Positions 47,172 to 59,500 of a stretch of 64,000 nucleotides of DNA are shown here, one piece after another. The stretch is from Botryosphaeria dothidea (Eukaryota > Ascomycota > Dothideomycetes > Botryosphaeriales > Botryosphaeriaceae), in the NCBI GenBank assembly GCA_011503125.2, contig WWBZ02000062.1, forward strand, positions 1,364,001 to 1,428,000, read 5' to 3'. Positions within the stretch are counted from its first letter, which is position 1. Each line of letters opens with the position of its first letter. Under the pieces are notes generated by a model, which saw nothing but the letters and a program-made list of their open reading frames with translations, had not been told where the DNA came from and did no database searches. A program made the translations under genes and the position numbers.

Positions 47172-47409
47172 CTACGAGGACAAGGACTAAAGGGATAGGT
47201 CTAGTAGGTAAATATAGGGCTGCCATAGCAGCCGCTACTAGTAAGAAGGAAAAATAAGAACTAGTATAGGATAGCATGCCTAGAGAGAGAGGAGGGGTTT
47301 TTGCTAGGCGAAAAGGTTTTCCCCCTCGTGTAAAATAACTATAGATAGCCAGCCCCGCATAGACCCGTAAGGGAGCTATATCGGGAAGAAATAAATTTAT
47401 CTATCTATC

Positions 47410-47814
47410 TATATTAAATCTTCTTAGTTTCCTTATAAAATAAATAAGATAATACTTATCGGGCGAGAAAGCTAACCCGTAGGTAGCTACCTAGTGCTCG
47501 TAAATTTAATATACTCTCTCTAGTATCCTATAGTTCTATTCTATAGATCTACTAAAGGTTAGAATATTAGTATTATCGACGAATCTAAGGGGGAAGGTAT
47601 TACCTCTACGTAGCTATATAAGTAGGTTAGAAGTAAAGAATAGATAGAGTATCGGCGATAGTAAGAATCTCTAGAGAATCCCGGTTAAGATTTAGATTAG
47701 TAGACTAGTAAAGTCTCCGAAGAATAGCTAAGTAGTACGGTTCTATAGAAAGAATCGGGTAAACCTTTCTATCTATTCTAGGAGTTTTACTATTCTTATA
47801 TTATAGAGAAGCCT
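47410..47814 (-). pseudogene. LINE H ORF2, RT part
   Basis: Continuation of LINE H right of LINE I: reverse-transcriptase catalytic region on the minus strand with F-V-D-N near 47571-47585. It ends at AGCCT (47810-47814), the target duplication of Gypsy-B copy 2. Confidence 0.72.
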
Positions 47815-48046
47815 TATAAGGCAGCAAAGCCGAAATAATAGTATTACTTTTAACTAAAAATCTATATATAAGGAGAAAGGAAAGAGAGTCTAGAAAGAGA
47901 GGGCGAAGGGTAAATATACTTAGTCGCTTAGCGCTAGGCCCGTGCCCTAGTACCTAACCGAGTTATTCTTAGTAAAGCTAGGGCCTCTAGTTACTATTAA
48001 GTATCTATCTAGTTATCTAGAGTAGTAGCGCTTAAGGGGCCTAATA
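47815..48046 (-). repeat. Gypsy-B copy 2, 3' LTR
   Basis: 232 bp, plus-strand ends TATAAGGC and CCTAATA. Purine tract of the element lies just inside it at 48047-48063. Confidence 0.92.
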
Positions 48047-51000
48047 CTACCCTCCTCTTCTCTAAGCGAGGTCTACTAAGCTTCTTAAAAAATTTAGGCA
48101 GCTTAGGCGCGTTCTTATAGTATACGTAGTACTTACGGATTTTATTAGGAGTATTCTTATAGTTACCCTAGTATTACTATAGGGAATTAGAGTTCTACTC
48201 GTTCTAGTTGCCTATAAAGGTAACCTTATACTATACTCTATATCTTAAATTTCGGTAGTCTACTACCTCTAGTACTTCCTACTCCTTATAAGTTTTATTC
48301 TCGTTCTTATTAAAGATTACGTATACTAGGCTAGGCTTCTAGATCTAACCCGGGTATAGGTTGTCTAGGGTAAGGTATAGCTTCTAGGGGTAGAATATAG
48401 GGAAGATTCCTTTCTCTTGTATGTAAGAAGGTATAGCAACTTCGTATACTTTACCGTTAATTAACCTAGTAATTTCCTACGGACTAAGGTTTTTTAGTAA
48501 GAGAGACTTGCTGTTCCGTCCTAGGTTAAAGTCTCGGGCGTTAATAAATACTTTATCGCCTATACGGAAAGTAGGGTATAGCTAGCGGAATTTATCTACG
48601 TAGCGGGCTTATTCTTTTTATATCTAGGCTAGTTATTCTTAGAGGAAGCTTCTTATAGCATTTAACCTTTTAACTAACCGGTCTACCCTAATTACTTCTA
48701 CTTTTCTAGCACCCTAGTAGATTTTTATAGGCTCTAAGCTAGTGCGTAGATAGAATTCGTTATCGGCGAAGAATGGCGATATACTAGTTAATGCGCTAAT
48801 ATGCGTATTAGCTGTAAATTTAGCTTTAGGTAGAAAGTCGACCTAGTTATCTTACGCGTGGTTAATATATATCCGGAGGTACTTTTTAAGACCTTTAATA
48901 GAGCTCTCGCTCTAGCCGTTAGTCTAGGGGTAAAAGATAGTTAATATTTTAACCTTTACGTTATATCGTTCTATAGTTCTTCTATAGATATAGGAGTCTA
49001 TAGCGCTACCTCGGTCGGAGATAATATCTATTAGAAAACCTCGTATATAAAAGAGGCGGCGGTTTAGAGCCTCTACGGTTTCTTTAGTACCTAGTATTAT
49101 TATTAGCTCGTAGATCTTTCCTTTAGTTAAACGGTCTATAATAACTAGATAGTATCGGTATCTCTAATTCTTCCTAGTGTATAGCGGTAGTTTTTCTATA
49201 AAGTCTAGGGTTACGTAAAGCTACTTCTATTAGGAAATAGATAGCGGTTTAAGTAGTTCTTACTTTTGCTCCGAGTATAGCTTATAGCGGCGGTAGTAGT
49301 AATAGTTCTTATAGAAACGAGTAACGTCTTTCCTTTATCTAGCCTACTAGTAGTTTTCTATAAGCTTCCTATATATAGCTTTAGGTCCTAGGTGTTCTAT
49401 AAGTAGTTTTTCGTAGTAATTCTATAGGAGGCGTAGGCGTAGTAGTTGGTAGTCTAGGATAATAAGCGCGTCTTTTAGCTATACCTAACCATCTTTTACT
49501 AAGAAGTTCTAAATATTTTTCTTATAGCTCTTCCTAATTAAGTAGCTTAGTACACGTCTATCTCTAGTATTAATACTTCTACGGAGGTCTTAGATTACTC
49601 TATCCTCCTCGTAGGCTTCGCTAATAAGTATGTCGAGGTCTTTTTATCTAGCTTCCTGGGTTTCCTAGGCTTTCTAGGTTTCCTAGGCTTCCTAGGTTTC
49701 TTAGGTCTAGTTATCTTCCGGCTCTTAAGAGTCTAACTCCTCCTTCTCTAGGTTATTAGTAGTAAAGAGGATAGAATTAATAGCGATCTTTATATTAGGT
49801 TCTAGGTTTAAGTCCCGAAGTAGTTGTTAGAACCGGTGTTGCTTTCTTAGGTCGTTAATTCCTTACGGTAAGTCCTACGTTCTCCTTATAAGCGAGTCTA
49901 GCTTCTCTTCTTATTTACCTAGCCGGTAGGAGATAATAAAGTTAAAGGCGGATAGAAATTTAGCCTAGCGGGCTTAGCGGCTGGTTAGCTGCTTAGTTGT
50001 TATAAAATACTTTAGGTTCTTATAATTCGTAAGTACCTTAATAGGCTTATCTATAGGAGTGCTTATAAGCTCTAGTTCCTAAGTCTTAAAGGAGCGAATA
50101 ATAGTAAGTAGCTCTTTGTCGTAGATTATGTAGTTACACTTAGTTAAGGATATTTTCTTAGAAAAGTACGCAACTAGTTTAAGCACTCCGTCGTGTATCT
50201 ACGATAGGATATCTATACTAACAAAGTCTAAGGCATCCGTTTCAACCTATATTTCCTTTTTAGGGTCGAAATATATAAGGATGGGTGCGGAGGTGAATGT
50301 AGCTTGCAGTTAGTTAAAGGCGGCTTATTTCTTATTATCCTATATAAACTCCTAGTATCTTATCTTGCGTTTTCTATTCCTAGTCGTAAATTATTCTTCT
50401 TTTATTATCTTAGTAAGGGGGCGTGCTATATAGGAGAAGTTCTTAATAAAGCGGCGGTAGAAGTTTATAAAGCTAAGGAAGGCTTATATATCCTTAACTA
50501 ACGTCGGTGCCTTCTAGTTAATAATAGTAGAGACTTTTTCTAGGTCTATTTTAATTCCGTTTGTGCTAATAATAAGGCCGAGGTACTTAACTAATCTAAT
50601 ATTAAATTCGTATTTATTAAGGTCGAGTTAGAGACTACGGTTCTTTAGTCGTTAGAGGACTTTATTAATATTTTAGGCGTGTTTATCCTCCTTTTTACTA
50701 TAGATAAGAATATTATCTAGGTACGCTGTATAAAACTTGTCTAGGTATTCGAGTATAGAATTATTAATGTAGCTCTAAAAGGTGCCTAGCGCATTGTAGA
50801 GCCTAAAGGGTATAACTAGGTATTCGTACTAACTAAAGCGAGTGTTAAAAGCGGTAAGGTACTTATAGCCTTCCTTAATTCGGATCCGGTTAAAGGCATA
50901 GATAACGTCGAGTTTTATAAAGATCTTAGCCTTACTGAGCTGGGTAAGGGTTTTATTAATATATAGAATTAGGTATCGGTTCTTCTTAGTAATAGCGTTT

Positions 51001-52055
51001 AGGGCTCTATAGTTAATATAGACCCTAAGTTCTCCTCCTGGCTTTCTAATAATAAGTAGAGATACGGTATAGTCCGAAGAGCTAGGGCGAATAAACCCTT
51101 TTCCGAGATATTCGTTAATATATTTCTTAACCGCTTCGTTTTCTTATTAAGATATTAGACGGTAGCTTTTTATATAAGGAGGTTTATAGTTAGGTTTAAG
51201 CTTAATTTTATAGTCTTCTTTCTAGTAAGGAGGGAGTATATCCGCTTCTATCTTGTTCTAGAGTTCTTTAATCTAGTAGTATTCCTTCGGTAGCCGGGCA
51301 AGGCGTTCTTCTCGTCTATATATTTTCTTTCTATTTATAAACTTCTAAAAGTCGTCTTCTCTAGTTATAGCTACGCTAGTATTTATAGTAGGTTCCGTAG
51401 GCGTGTAGTAGTATCCTTTATATCTAGAAAGTAATGCTAAGTAGAAGAGTATAGATGCAGAATATAGTTAAATATCTAGTTAGGATTTCTCTGTCTTCTA
51501 TTTAGGTCGGCATCTAATAGTATATTTAGTATAAGGTTTTATAGTAAGGTAGCTAGCTTTGAAGCACTAAGGCTTATAAAACTTAACTAACCGCTTATCC
51601 TAGTTAATATACGGGTTATAAGTACGTAACTATCCGTCTCTAAGGATTAGTAGATAGTCTCCTAGGTTGGCAATATAGTAGAGAAGTTATTCTTTATAAG
51701 AACTAATATTAATATCGACTAGAGAGGCGTGGGTAATATATTAAGAGAATATTCTATCTTCTAAAGTTATAGTAATCCGTTTAACAAGAGGGATCTTTAT
51801 TATCTTATATACGCGAATAAAGGAGGCATCGATAAGCTTAGCTTGGCTTCTATTATCGATAAGAGAACGTATATTACTACTAGCTACTATAGTATATATA
51901 ATAAGATAGATTCCCTTAATTTTACACGCGCGATTATCTACTACGAAGTTTAATACCTTTATCTCTTTCTAACTACGACTAGCTAGCTACTCGCCTAGCT
52001 TCTTCTACTTATATAGTTCTAGAAGGCGACTTACTTCTAGGACTAGGAGTTTTCC
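48009..52055 (-). pseudogene. pol: Gypsy-B copy 2 pol
   Basis: One minus-strand frame holds every landmark in phase: protease Asp 51855-51857, RT Y-L-D-N at 50712-50717, integrase Asp 49134-49136, Asp 49014-49016 and Glu 48906-48908, and the chromodomain about 48080-48280. No net indel lies between them, so the damage is substitution only. Reading on, the frame enters the 3' LTR and meets its first stop there at 48009-48011. Many in-frame TAG/TAA, several at Trp positions (TGG to TAG). Confidence 0.88.
49666..49710 (-). repeat. Pro-Arg-Lys codon repeat in Gypsy-B pol
   Basis: Tandem 9-bp CCTAGGAAA/CCTAGGAAG-like units (minus strand) encoding Pro-Arg-Lys, in the linker between RNase H and integrase. 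Copy 2 has two more units (18 bp) than copy 1 (24369-24405). Confidence 0.7.
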
Positions 52056-53760
52056 GACTCGCTATTAGAGTCGAGTTCCTTAATACTCTAGATATACGTA
52101 AATCTAGCGCGGTTGTTATTTAGATAGTAAGTATTAGATATAAAGTAGCCTAAGCCTCTATAGCTACGGTAGCGTCCCTACCTCGTTATTACGAGGCGTT
52201 CCTCGTCTAATAGCTTTAAGGGTTTTAGCTTAGGCTTATACTATAGTCTAATCTAGTCTCTTAGTTTAGTAGTAGTAGGTATACGGCCCTATTAGCTATC
52301 TTAGTTTATATTACCGCTTCTAGTCCTACTCTAGCGGCTAAGGTTATCTTAAGTAGGTTTCTAGTTATAGGTAGGCTTAGTGCGATCCCTTTTAGGATTA
52401 TTACTATTATTTATTCTTTTATTAGAACGGATGTTTATAGACTTAATCTCTTAACGACGATATTCGGCCTTACGGAGAGTTTCGAGTAGCTATTCGAGAG
52501 AGGTAAAGGTAAGGGTAGCTACTAAGAGGGCTAAGCCAATAGAAATACTATTCTATATCTTATCGATCTTCTCTTCTTTAGTTAGATTAGTAAGGGACTA
52601 GAGTATATATAGGCGGGCGTGGTAGGAGTCTACCGTCTCTTTCTCGCTTTATCTAGTAAAAATAAGGTTATTAGTAGCTTTTTTCTTTGCGATATCTATT
52701 CTATATATCTTTCCTAGCTTTTCTAAGAAATCTAGGGCTATCTAGTAGCTACTAATATACGGGCGTATTATAGTAGTAATTAAATTAGCAAGGCGAGAGT
52801 AGATGTAGCGAATTATTAGCTTCTAATTTCCTTTAAAGAAGTCCTCTTCGACTTTAAGCTTAAAGATTATATTATCCTTAAAGTTAACGAAAGTATAGAT
52901 ATTAGTAGAGATAAGCTTGTTAATATCTTCTATAAGTATCTTACGTAAGCCCTAATAAGGAAGGGTTCGCTATAAGATAATAGTTTCCTTTCTTAGTTAA
53001 CGTTCCTAGTTAAGGCTATAAATATTAGTACTAGGGAGAGTACCTTCGTAATAGTTAGCGATATTCTTAGTTAGAAGGTTGTTTTCTTAGATAAGCCGGC
53101 TAATCTTATCGTTGCTTTCCTTAATAACTCTATTAGATCTAGCGATTATCTTCTTATAGGTCTGTTTAAGTTTCTTATACTTATCTTAAAGAGAGACGTA
53201 GGCTATATACTCTTTACTAGTAGCTATTTAAGTAACTTAGAGGACGTAGTAGAACTTAGTGCGCTAGTTTACTATTACTATAGTATACTAGTTATAGAAG
53301 GTATATTCGTTAGGCTAGCGAATAGAGTCGAGTCCGTGGTTACTTAGTATTCCGGGGTTAATGGTAAGGTTAAGATCCGTGGCTAATAAATATATAAGTT
53401 CTTCGGGTTCTAGGTTTCTGCGTAAGGTGGTGCGACGTAAAATAGGACCGGTAGCTTAACTTTACTAGTCTAAGGCATTAGGAAAGCCCTAAAATAGGAT
53501 GGCACTACTTATAAACTCGTTAAGGTTCTAGCTAGGTCCCCTAACTATGTTGCTAAATAATCCTTCTTTATTATCGCTTGGGTAAATAGAGGTAGTGCTA
53601 GCGATACTGCTAGTACGGCTACGACTATAGCTTGCGGGGAATAGGCTTTATTACGCTATAATCTTCGCTAATTATTCTAGTTTTTTAGAGTAGTTTAACT
53701 CGTGTTACGGGTAAAAACTCTAAAGAGATTAGTACGGGGTTAACGAGGATCTTTATATCT
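52049..53760 (-). pseudogene. gag: Gypsy-B copy 2 gag
   Basis: Counterpart of 26746-28460, again offset from pol by -1. Knuckle-like segment about 52127-52171 (Y-x2-Y-x4-Y pattern, last interval five residues). Gag-type stretch near 52480-52750. Upper boundary approximate because no ATG survives. Confidence 0.65.
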
Positions 53761-53987
53761 TATTTAAGAAGATAGATTTCCTATAATTATACTATTGTTT
53801 CTCTAATAGTATAGGTTTCTTTAATATTTCTAGGTTGCTTGTCGTAGAGTATCGGTATTATTAAGTTCTAGTTATAGGTTATTAGTATTATCGGGTTCTA
53901 GTTGTAGGTTATCGAGTTTAGGTTCTAGTTAATAGTACGGGTATCGGGTTATCGAGTTTAGGTTCCTTATTAGTAGTATATAGATTA

Positions 53988-54219
53988 TGTAAGGTAGTAA
54001 AGCCGAAATAATAGTATTGCTTTTAACTAAAAATCTATATATAAGGAGAAAGAAAAGAGAGTCTAGAAAGAGAGGGCGAAGGGTAAATATACCTAGTCGC
54101 TTAGCGCTAGGCCCGTGCCCTAGTGCCTAACCGAGTTATTCTTAGTAAAGCTAGGGCCTCTAGTTGCTATTAAGTATCTACCTAGTTACCTAGGGTAGTA
54201 GCGCTTAAGGGGCCTAACA
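53988..54219 (-). repeat. Gypsy-B copy 2, 5' LTR
   Basis: 232 bp with original ends TGTAAGG and CTAACA, the reverse of TGTTAG...CCTTACA in element orientation. Followed by target duplication AGCCT at 54220-54224. Confidence 0.93.
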
Positions 54220-54912
54220 AGCCTTCTATAAGATACGTAGTTATATACTCCCGAGATATCTAGGCTAAGGACTAAAGCTACTAGCTCTAGATCTTATACC
54301 TAGATAGTATAGATCTATTCTATAAGTAGGTTAAGAGCTACTACTACGGATCTATTTCTTCTAGCTTTTATCTATATATTAGAGAGTAGGCCGTATACTT
54401 TAGTAGCCTAGGAGATTCTATCTACTATAATCCTCTTAAGTAGCTTTTCTAACGTATTAAGTAAAGTAATCGGCCTAAATAACTTAGCTTTAGTATAGTC
54501 GTTCCTCTATAGTTTCCTAAGAACTACGGTAATAGAGCTTTTAAACTACCTAGAATAGTATCTAAGTACGAGGTATTTCTAGAAGAGCCTAGTAAGGAGT
54601 TCCCTTAGTATCTTAGCGTATTACTTTAGAAACCTATTAGTAATCTTATCTAGGCCTAGTATCTTATCTAGGGGAAGCTTCTTAATAGTATAGAGAACCT
54701 ACTCTTTAGTAAGATCTTAGAGAATCTCTACTAGTACTAAATATATATACCTATCTAGATCTAAGAGGTCGGTAGTCCTAAAAGATAGAAAGAACTAATT
54801 AGTAAGAATTTCTACCTTAGACTAGTTATCGTAATATAGTTATTTATCTACTTTTTAGAGAGATAGAAACTAAGATAGAGCTAGAGGTTCTAGTACCCTT
54901 ATTCTTACCTAC
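54220..54912 (-). pseudogene. LINE H ORF2, region before the RT box
   Basis: LINE H resumes with AGCCT and runs to CCTAC (54908-54912), target duplication of Gypsy-A copy 2. Encodes the N-terminal part of the reverse transcriptase on the minus strand, strongly RIP-mutated. Confidence 0.7.
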
Positions 54913-55284
54913 TGTCATAAACGTGGCTTACTTAGATCCCTTACCTCTCGTTTACCTTCGTTAATTTAAAATCTAGATCTAGACTTACCTACTTATAAAT
55001 TAGGAAGCTAGTATTTTAGTTCGTTCTTTATATATATAAAGCTCGCCCCTCTGCTTTGTAGTTAGTTCTTTAGTCTAGTAATAAGTATTCCTCGCGTATA
55101 ACTTAGTACGCCTTAAATTAGACCTTGCTTGCCTCCCTCGTCCCTCGTCCCTCGTCCCTCGTCTTTCGCACCTTATACCCTCGCCCTTTGAACTACACCC
55201 TTATACTTCGGCATTGCTTTACCCCTACTGCCTTTACCGGCTTCGTTATCTCGTCTCTCCGCCCTCCAAGGTCCGTTTATTATA
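54913..55284 (+). repeat. Gypsy-A copy 2, 5' LTR
   Basis: 372 bp, three bases longer than in copy 1 because of CCTCTCGTTTACC against CTTATTTACC near 54943. TATA box at 55028-55040; presumed RNA start AGTCTAGTAA at 55072-55081; (TCCCTCG)4 at 55134-55161. Confidence 0.93.
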
Positions 55285-55286
55285 TT

Positions 55287-55296
55287 TTACTAGACT
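55287..55296 (+). other. Gypsy-A copy 2 primer-binding site (self-priming type)
   Basis: TTACTAGACT, two bases after the LTR. It is the exact reverse complement of AGTCTAGTAA at 55072-55081 in the same LTR. The 3' LTR keeps the older form AGTCTAGCAA at 60454-60463. Confidence 0.65.
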
Positions 55297-55349
55297 CTTA
55301 TCTAGTAGGCCTAAAGCTCTCGTCCAAGCCCAAGACTATAGCCTTCGAA

Positions 55350-56555
55350 ATGGGAAACGACCCGCCTCCCGACCCTTAGGAGACGCTTTTCTAAATCCTC
55401 GATTAAGTCCCTATCCCTGTCAATGCTCGTCCTACCTTCCCTAAAGATATCCCGGTTTCCCTACGCGTTACCCTTAGCTAGGCGTACGCTAGAGGAAGAC
55501 AATCCTGCCTAAGATCCGATATCGATTTACCAGTTATCCCTAAGAATGCTACGAACGCCCAAGTTGCTTATATCTTTTACTACTACGGTTTCGGCCAAGA
55601 TAAAGCCTTCGCCCGACTCTAACTACTAGCCCCGAACCTCCCTATTAATACTCCGGCTACTACGTCTATAGTATCTTCTTTAGAAACTCCTACCCCTCGT
55701 CCCCGCATCCCTAAGGTATTGGATCTAGAACCCTTTAAAGGAGAACGCACTCGGTTCTAGAACTTCGCCACGCAACTTCAACTTAAATTTGCCTCGGACC
55801 TATCTGCCTTTATAACGGATACAGCTAAGATTACCTACGCTAGTTTATATCTTCGCGATACGGCTTATACCTAGTTTGCCCCTTACGTCTCTGCTTCGAA
55901 CGGCTCTATAGAATTCGACAACTATAAGTCCTTCTACCAAGCTCTTAAGGCCGTATTCGACGATCCTAACGCTTACGCAACGGCCGAACGATCCCTCCTC
56001 GTACTTAAATAAGACAAGTCCTACTCGGCTTACTACTCACGGTTCCTCTCGCTTATTACGACCCTCGGTTAGAAAGAAAACGCAGTTAAGATCTACTACT
56101 TCCGCCTTAGCCTTAAGGAGAATCTTAAGGACCTTCTTATTAGACGTTCTATACTAATAGAATTCGGAAAATTCGCTAAAACCTGCATTGCGTTAGACAA
56201 CCAACTCTATGCTCGAATAATTAAGAAAAAGATGCCCGTAACTCGTATCCCTACCTCGACTCCTCTCTTTACACTAACTACTCCCTAACCTTCGTCTCCT
56301 ACGCCAACCTCGATTCCTTAAGGTAAACCTATAGAACTAGATACTACCGCTCGAAAGGCTTACCGGAAAGCTAATAACCTCTGCGCCTACTATAGTAACC
56401 CTAACTATTAGGTTAAAGAGTGCCCTAAAGCTAAAGCTAAGGGGCTTAAACTTAACACGACTTCGTATATACCTACGTTACCAACTACCCTAAATTAACC
56501 GATAACACCTCCTATAGCGTTAGTTCTCTACGTGTTAAAAAACGTAGAAGGCTAG
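55350..56555 (+). pseudogene. gag: Gypsy-A copy 2 gag
   Basis: ATG at 55350 survives (MGNDPPPDP), but a stop follows after nine residues (TAG from TGG). The knuckle is at 56382-56423 with first and last Cys kept and the second Cys and His changed to Tyr. It ends at TAG 56553-56555 in the frameshift hairpin. About 402 codons, 11-12 fewer than copy 1 through small in-frame length differences in the Pro/Thr-rich parts. Confidence 0.82.
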
Positions 56556-56579
56556 GTAGCCCCCGGCACCTACCTAGCC
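56537..56579 (+). promoter_or_regulatory. -1 programmed frameshift signal (Gypsy-A copy 2)
   Basis: A-AAA-AAC at 56537-56543 in gag frame (TTA AAA AAC), 6-base spacer, then GGCTAGGTAG (56550-56559) and CTACCTAGCC (56570-56579), a perfect 10-bp stem with a 10-base loop. It matches copy 1 in every dimension although the surrounding sequence has changed. Confidence 0.8.
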
Positions 56580-59500
56580 CTTATCCGATCTCTACTTCGA
56601 ATTAGTTTTCTATTCTTACTTCCCTCGCGTCTTTAAATCTTAGAACACTCTCGTTTTTATCTTTAGAACCCCGTACTCTATAGCCCCGTGCTATAGATCT
56701 TAGGAAACGTCCGCTCCTTATCCTTAAATTAGTAGTTAATAATAAAATCGAAACTTCGGCTATGTTAGACTCTAGTACCTCGTCCCTTTTTATAGATAAT
56801 GCCTTTATTATATCCTATTCGATCCCTACACGCTAAAAACCCCAAGCTAAATCCCTCGAACTCGCGGACGGATCTATCGCCGGACGGATTACCCACGAGG
56901 CCGACCTTTAACTTAATATTAATTAGTATTAAGAACTCGTTACCTTCCAAGTAACTAAGCTCGGTTAATACTTAATTATCCTAGGAAAACCCTAGCTAGA
57001 ACGATATAATCTATACGTCCTATAGTTAAAAAATACGATTACCTTCGCCTCCCCTTTTTGCTAAGTAAATTGCTTACCTACTCGCTAACCCATAACTACG
57101 CTTTCCCCCTCGCCTCCTAATTCGCCTTCGATCTCTTACGCTACTATATCCTACGCCGCCCTTACTCGTTACGTCTAACGAGATAAGACTAGGATATACG
57201 CCGTATTAATTAAGGAGATCTAAGAACACCTTAATAACCTTAAGAAAACGGAATAATAAACCCCGGAATAAGAACTCGAAACCCTCCGCTCACGAATCCC
57301 CGCTCGATTCTACTATCTTCTTCCCTTCTTTACGAAGAAAGAGGCCGATAGGCTTCCTCTATATCGATATATTAATTATAAGATTTTATTAGAAGAGGGC
57401 AAGAAACCCCCATTCGGTCCTCTCTACTTAATGTCCGATTTAGAGCTTAAGGCTCTACGTGAATACCTTAATAAAAACCTTAAGAAAGGTTTTATTCGGC
57501 CCTTATCCTTATCCTCTACGTCCCCTATTCTCTTTATTAAGAAGCTAGGTAGCGGCCTTCGTTTTTGCGTAGATTATCGCGAACTAAATGGTATTACGAA
57601 AAAGAACCGTTATCTACTCCCCTTAGTTAACGAGACTCTCCGTCAACTTTAGGGCTCTCGCATTTTTACTCGACTCGACCTTCGCGGTGCTTATAACCTT
57701 ATCCGGATTAAGGAAGGCTCCGAATACTTAACCGCCTTTAGGACTCGTTATAGCCTATACGAATACCTTATTATACCCTTTAGCCTTACGAATACGCCTA
57801 CTACCTGCTAATAATTCGTTAACGATACGCTACGTGAATATCTTAACCGCTAGTGCGTCGTCTATCTAGATAATATCCTTATCTACTCGGAAACTAAGGA
57901 GGAGCACTACAAACACGTCCGATTAGTCCTCGAAAAGCTTCGTAAAGTAGGCTTATACGTTAAAGGCGAAAAATATAACTTCTATACGACTTCGACTACG
58001 TTCCTTAGCTTCGTTATCTCCCTAGACGGTATCTCTATAGACCCAGCTAAGGTAGCCGCCGTAAAAGACTAGGAGATTCCCCGCTTAGTTAAAGATCTTC
58101 AATCGTTCCTTGGCTTTATAAACTTTTACCGACGATTTATTAAAGGATACTCTCGAAAAGCTAGAGCCCTCTTTAGGCTCCTAGCTAAGAATATTCGTTT
58201 TACTTGGGGAAAAGAATAGGATAAGGCATTTACTTATCTTAAGAAAGCCTTCTGCTCTTACCCAATCCTCCGACACTTTAACCCCCAACTCGAAACTATT
58301 CTTAAAACCGACTTATCCGACTTTGTTATCTCCGCAATTTTATCCTAATGGGTAACCTACGAGGATGGCAGAAGAATCCTACATCCTATCGCCTACTACT
58401 TTCGGAAAATAACCCCCGTAGAGCAGAACTATGGTATTAGAGATAAGGAACTCTTAGCTATTGTAGAAGCCCTAAAGGAATACCGTTCCCTCGTTATTAA
58501 CCTCTCCTCGCCACTCCTAGTTCTTATAGATTACTCGAATTTAACTAGCTTTGCCTCTAAGCAAATTCTAAACCGTCGGCAAGCACGCTAGGCAATTAAA
58601 CTCTTAGAACTCGACTTTAAGATCGTCTACCGCCCAGGAACTAAGAATCAACGCGCGGATGCGTTAACAAGACGGTTAGGAGACCTCCCTGCTCGAGAGG
58701 GGCGCCTACCCCCTACTACGATCCTTACCTCTAAAAAATTCGAAATTTCGACCCTTATTTCTACTCGACATTTAATCGCTAGGCTAGAACCGTCTCTGGC
58801 TAGTAATATTCGCTTAGCACTCGATAAGGATACTCTTGGATAAGAGATCCTTACTTTACTCGATACCTACGTACTTCGACATCCTAAGGTAGATTTAGGC
58901 GCATATTCTAAGGATAACGATAGTCTATTACTAGTTAATAGACTTATCTATATTCCTGAAGATCTAAGCCTCCGCTAAAGGATTATTAGCTCTCGATACT
59001 CGCATCCGGCTGCTGGACACCCAGGCCAAGCAGCAATATTTAAACTCGTTACTCGTGATTTCTGGTGGCCAGGTCTACGCTAGATAGTAGCTCGTTTTAT
59101 ACGAAACTGTAAGACCTGCCAAAGAATCAAACCCGCTCGATATACCCCCTATAGATATTTAAAACCCCTTGAAGTACCATAACGCCGCTGGCAATCCGTT
59201 TCTCTTAATTTGATTACGGGACTTCTAACGTCTAACTCGTTCGATACTATACTAGTAGTCGTAGATCGACTAACTAAAATAGCTTACTTTATCCCTTGCT
59301 AAACAACCCTCGATTCGATAGAGCTTACTAAGCTTTATCGAGACTACGTTTTTCGACTATATAGCTTACCCGACGACTTCGTATCTAACCGCGGCTCGAT
59401 TTTTACCTCTAAATTTACTAGAACTCTTAGTAGATCCCTATCTATTAAGACTAACTTTAGTACGGCTTTCTACCCGCAAACCGACGGCCAGACAGAGCGT

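Larger units (their letters stand above)
42274..47409 (+). mobile_element. LINE copy I, full length, least damaged
   Basis: About 5136 bp, plus strand, inserted in LINE H with TATATTAAATCTT at 42261-42273 and 47410-47422 (the first bases are shared with the tail, so 11-13 bp). Leader TAAAAAAACATAACC; tail AAATTTATCTATC repeats. It has the fewest RIP changes of the nine copies, especially from about 46260 to 47400, which suggests it is the youngest. Confidence 0.93.
47815..54219 (-). mobile_element. Gypsy-B copy 2 (Ty3/gypsy chromovirus)
   Basis: 6405 bp, minus strand, inserted in LINE H with AGCCT at 47810-47814 and 54220-54224. LTRs are 232 bp; the right LTR keeps the original TGTAAGG...CTAACA ends. 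Same gene order as copy 1, and slightly less RIP-mutated (TTGTATG and GCTGTAAAT survive in places). It is 23 bp longer, of which 18 bp is two extra units of a coding repeat at 49666-49710. Confidence 0.94.

Noticed and set aside
47089..47277. 62-residue open frame on the minus strand
   Set aside because: Antisense to the end of LINE I ORF2 and its 3' UTR; Leu/Val/Pro-rich because it reads GGA/CCA repeats backwards. No independent support.
53968..53997. Self-priming for Gypsy-B (AATCTATATA after the 5' LTR complements TATATAGATT in the LTR)
   Set aside because: The matching LTR stretch is the TATA box itself, which is upstream of the RNA start, and the match is pure A/T-rich sequence; probably coincidence.
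56765..56950. 61-residue minus-strand frame
   Set aside because: Antisense to the Gypsy-A copy 2 protease region.
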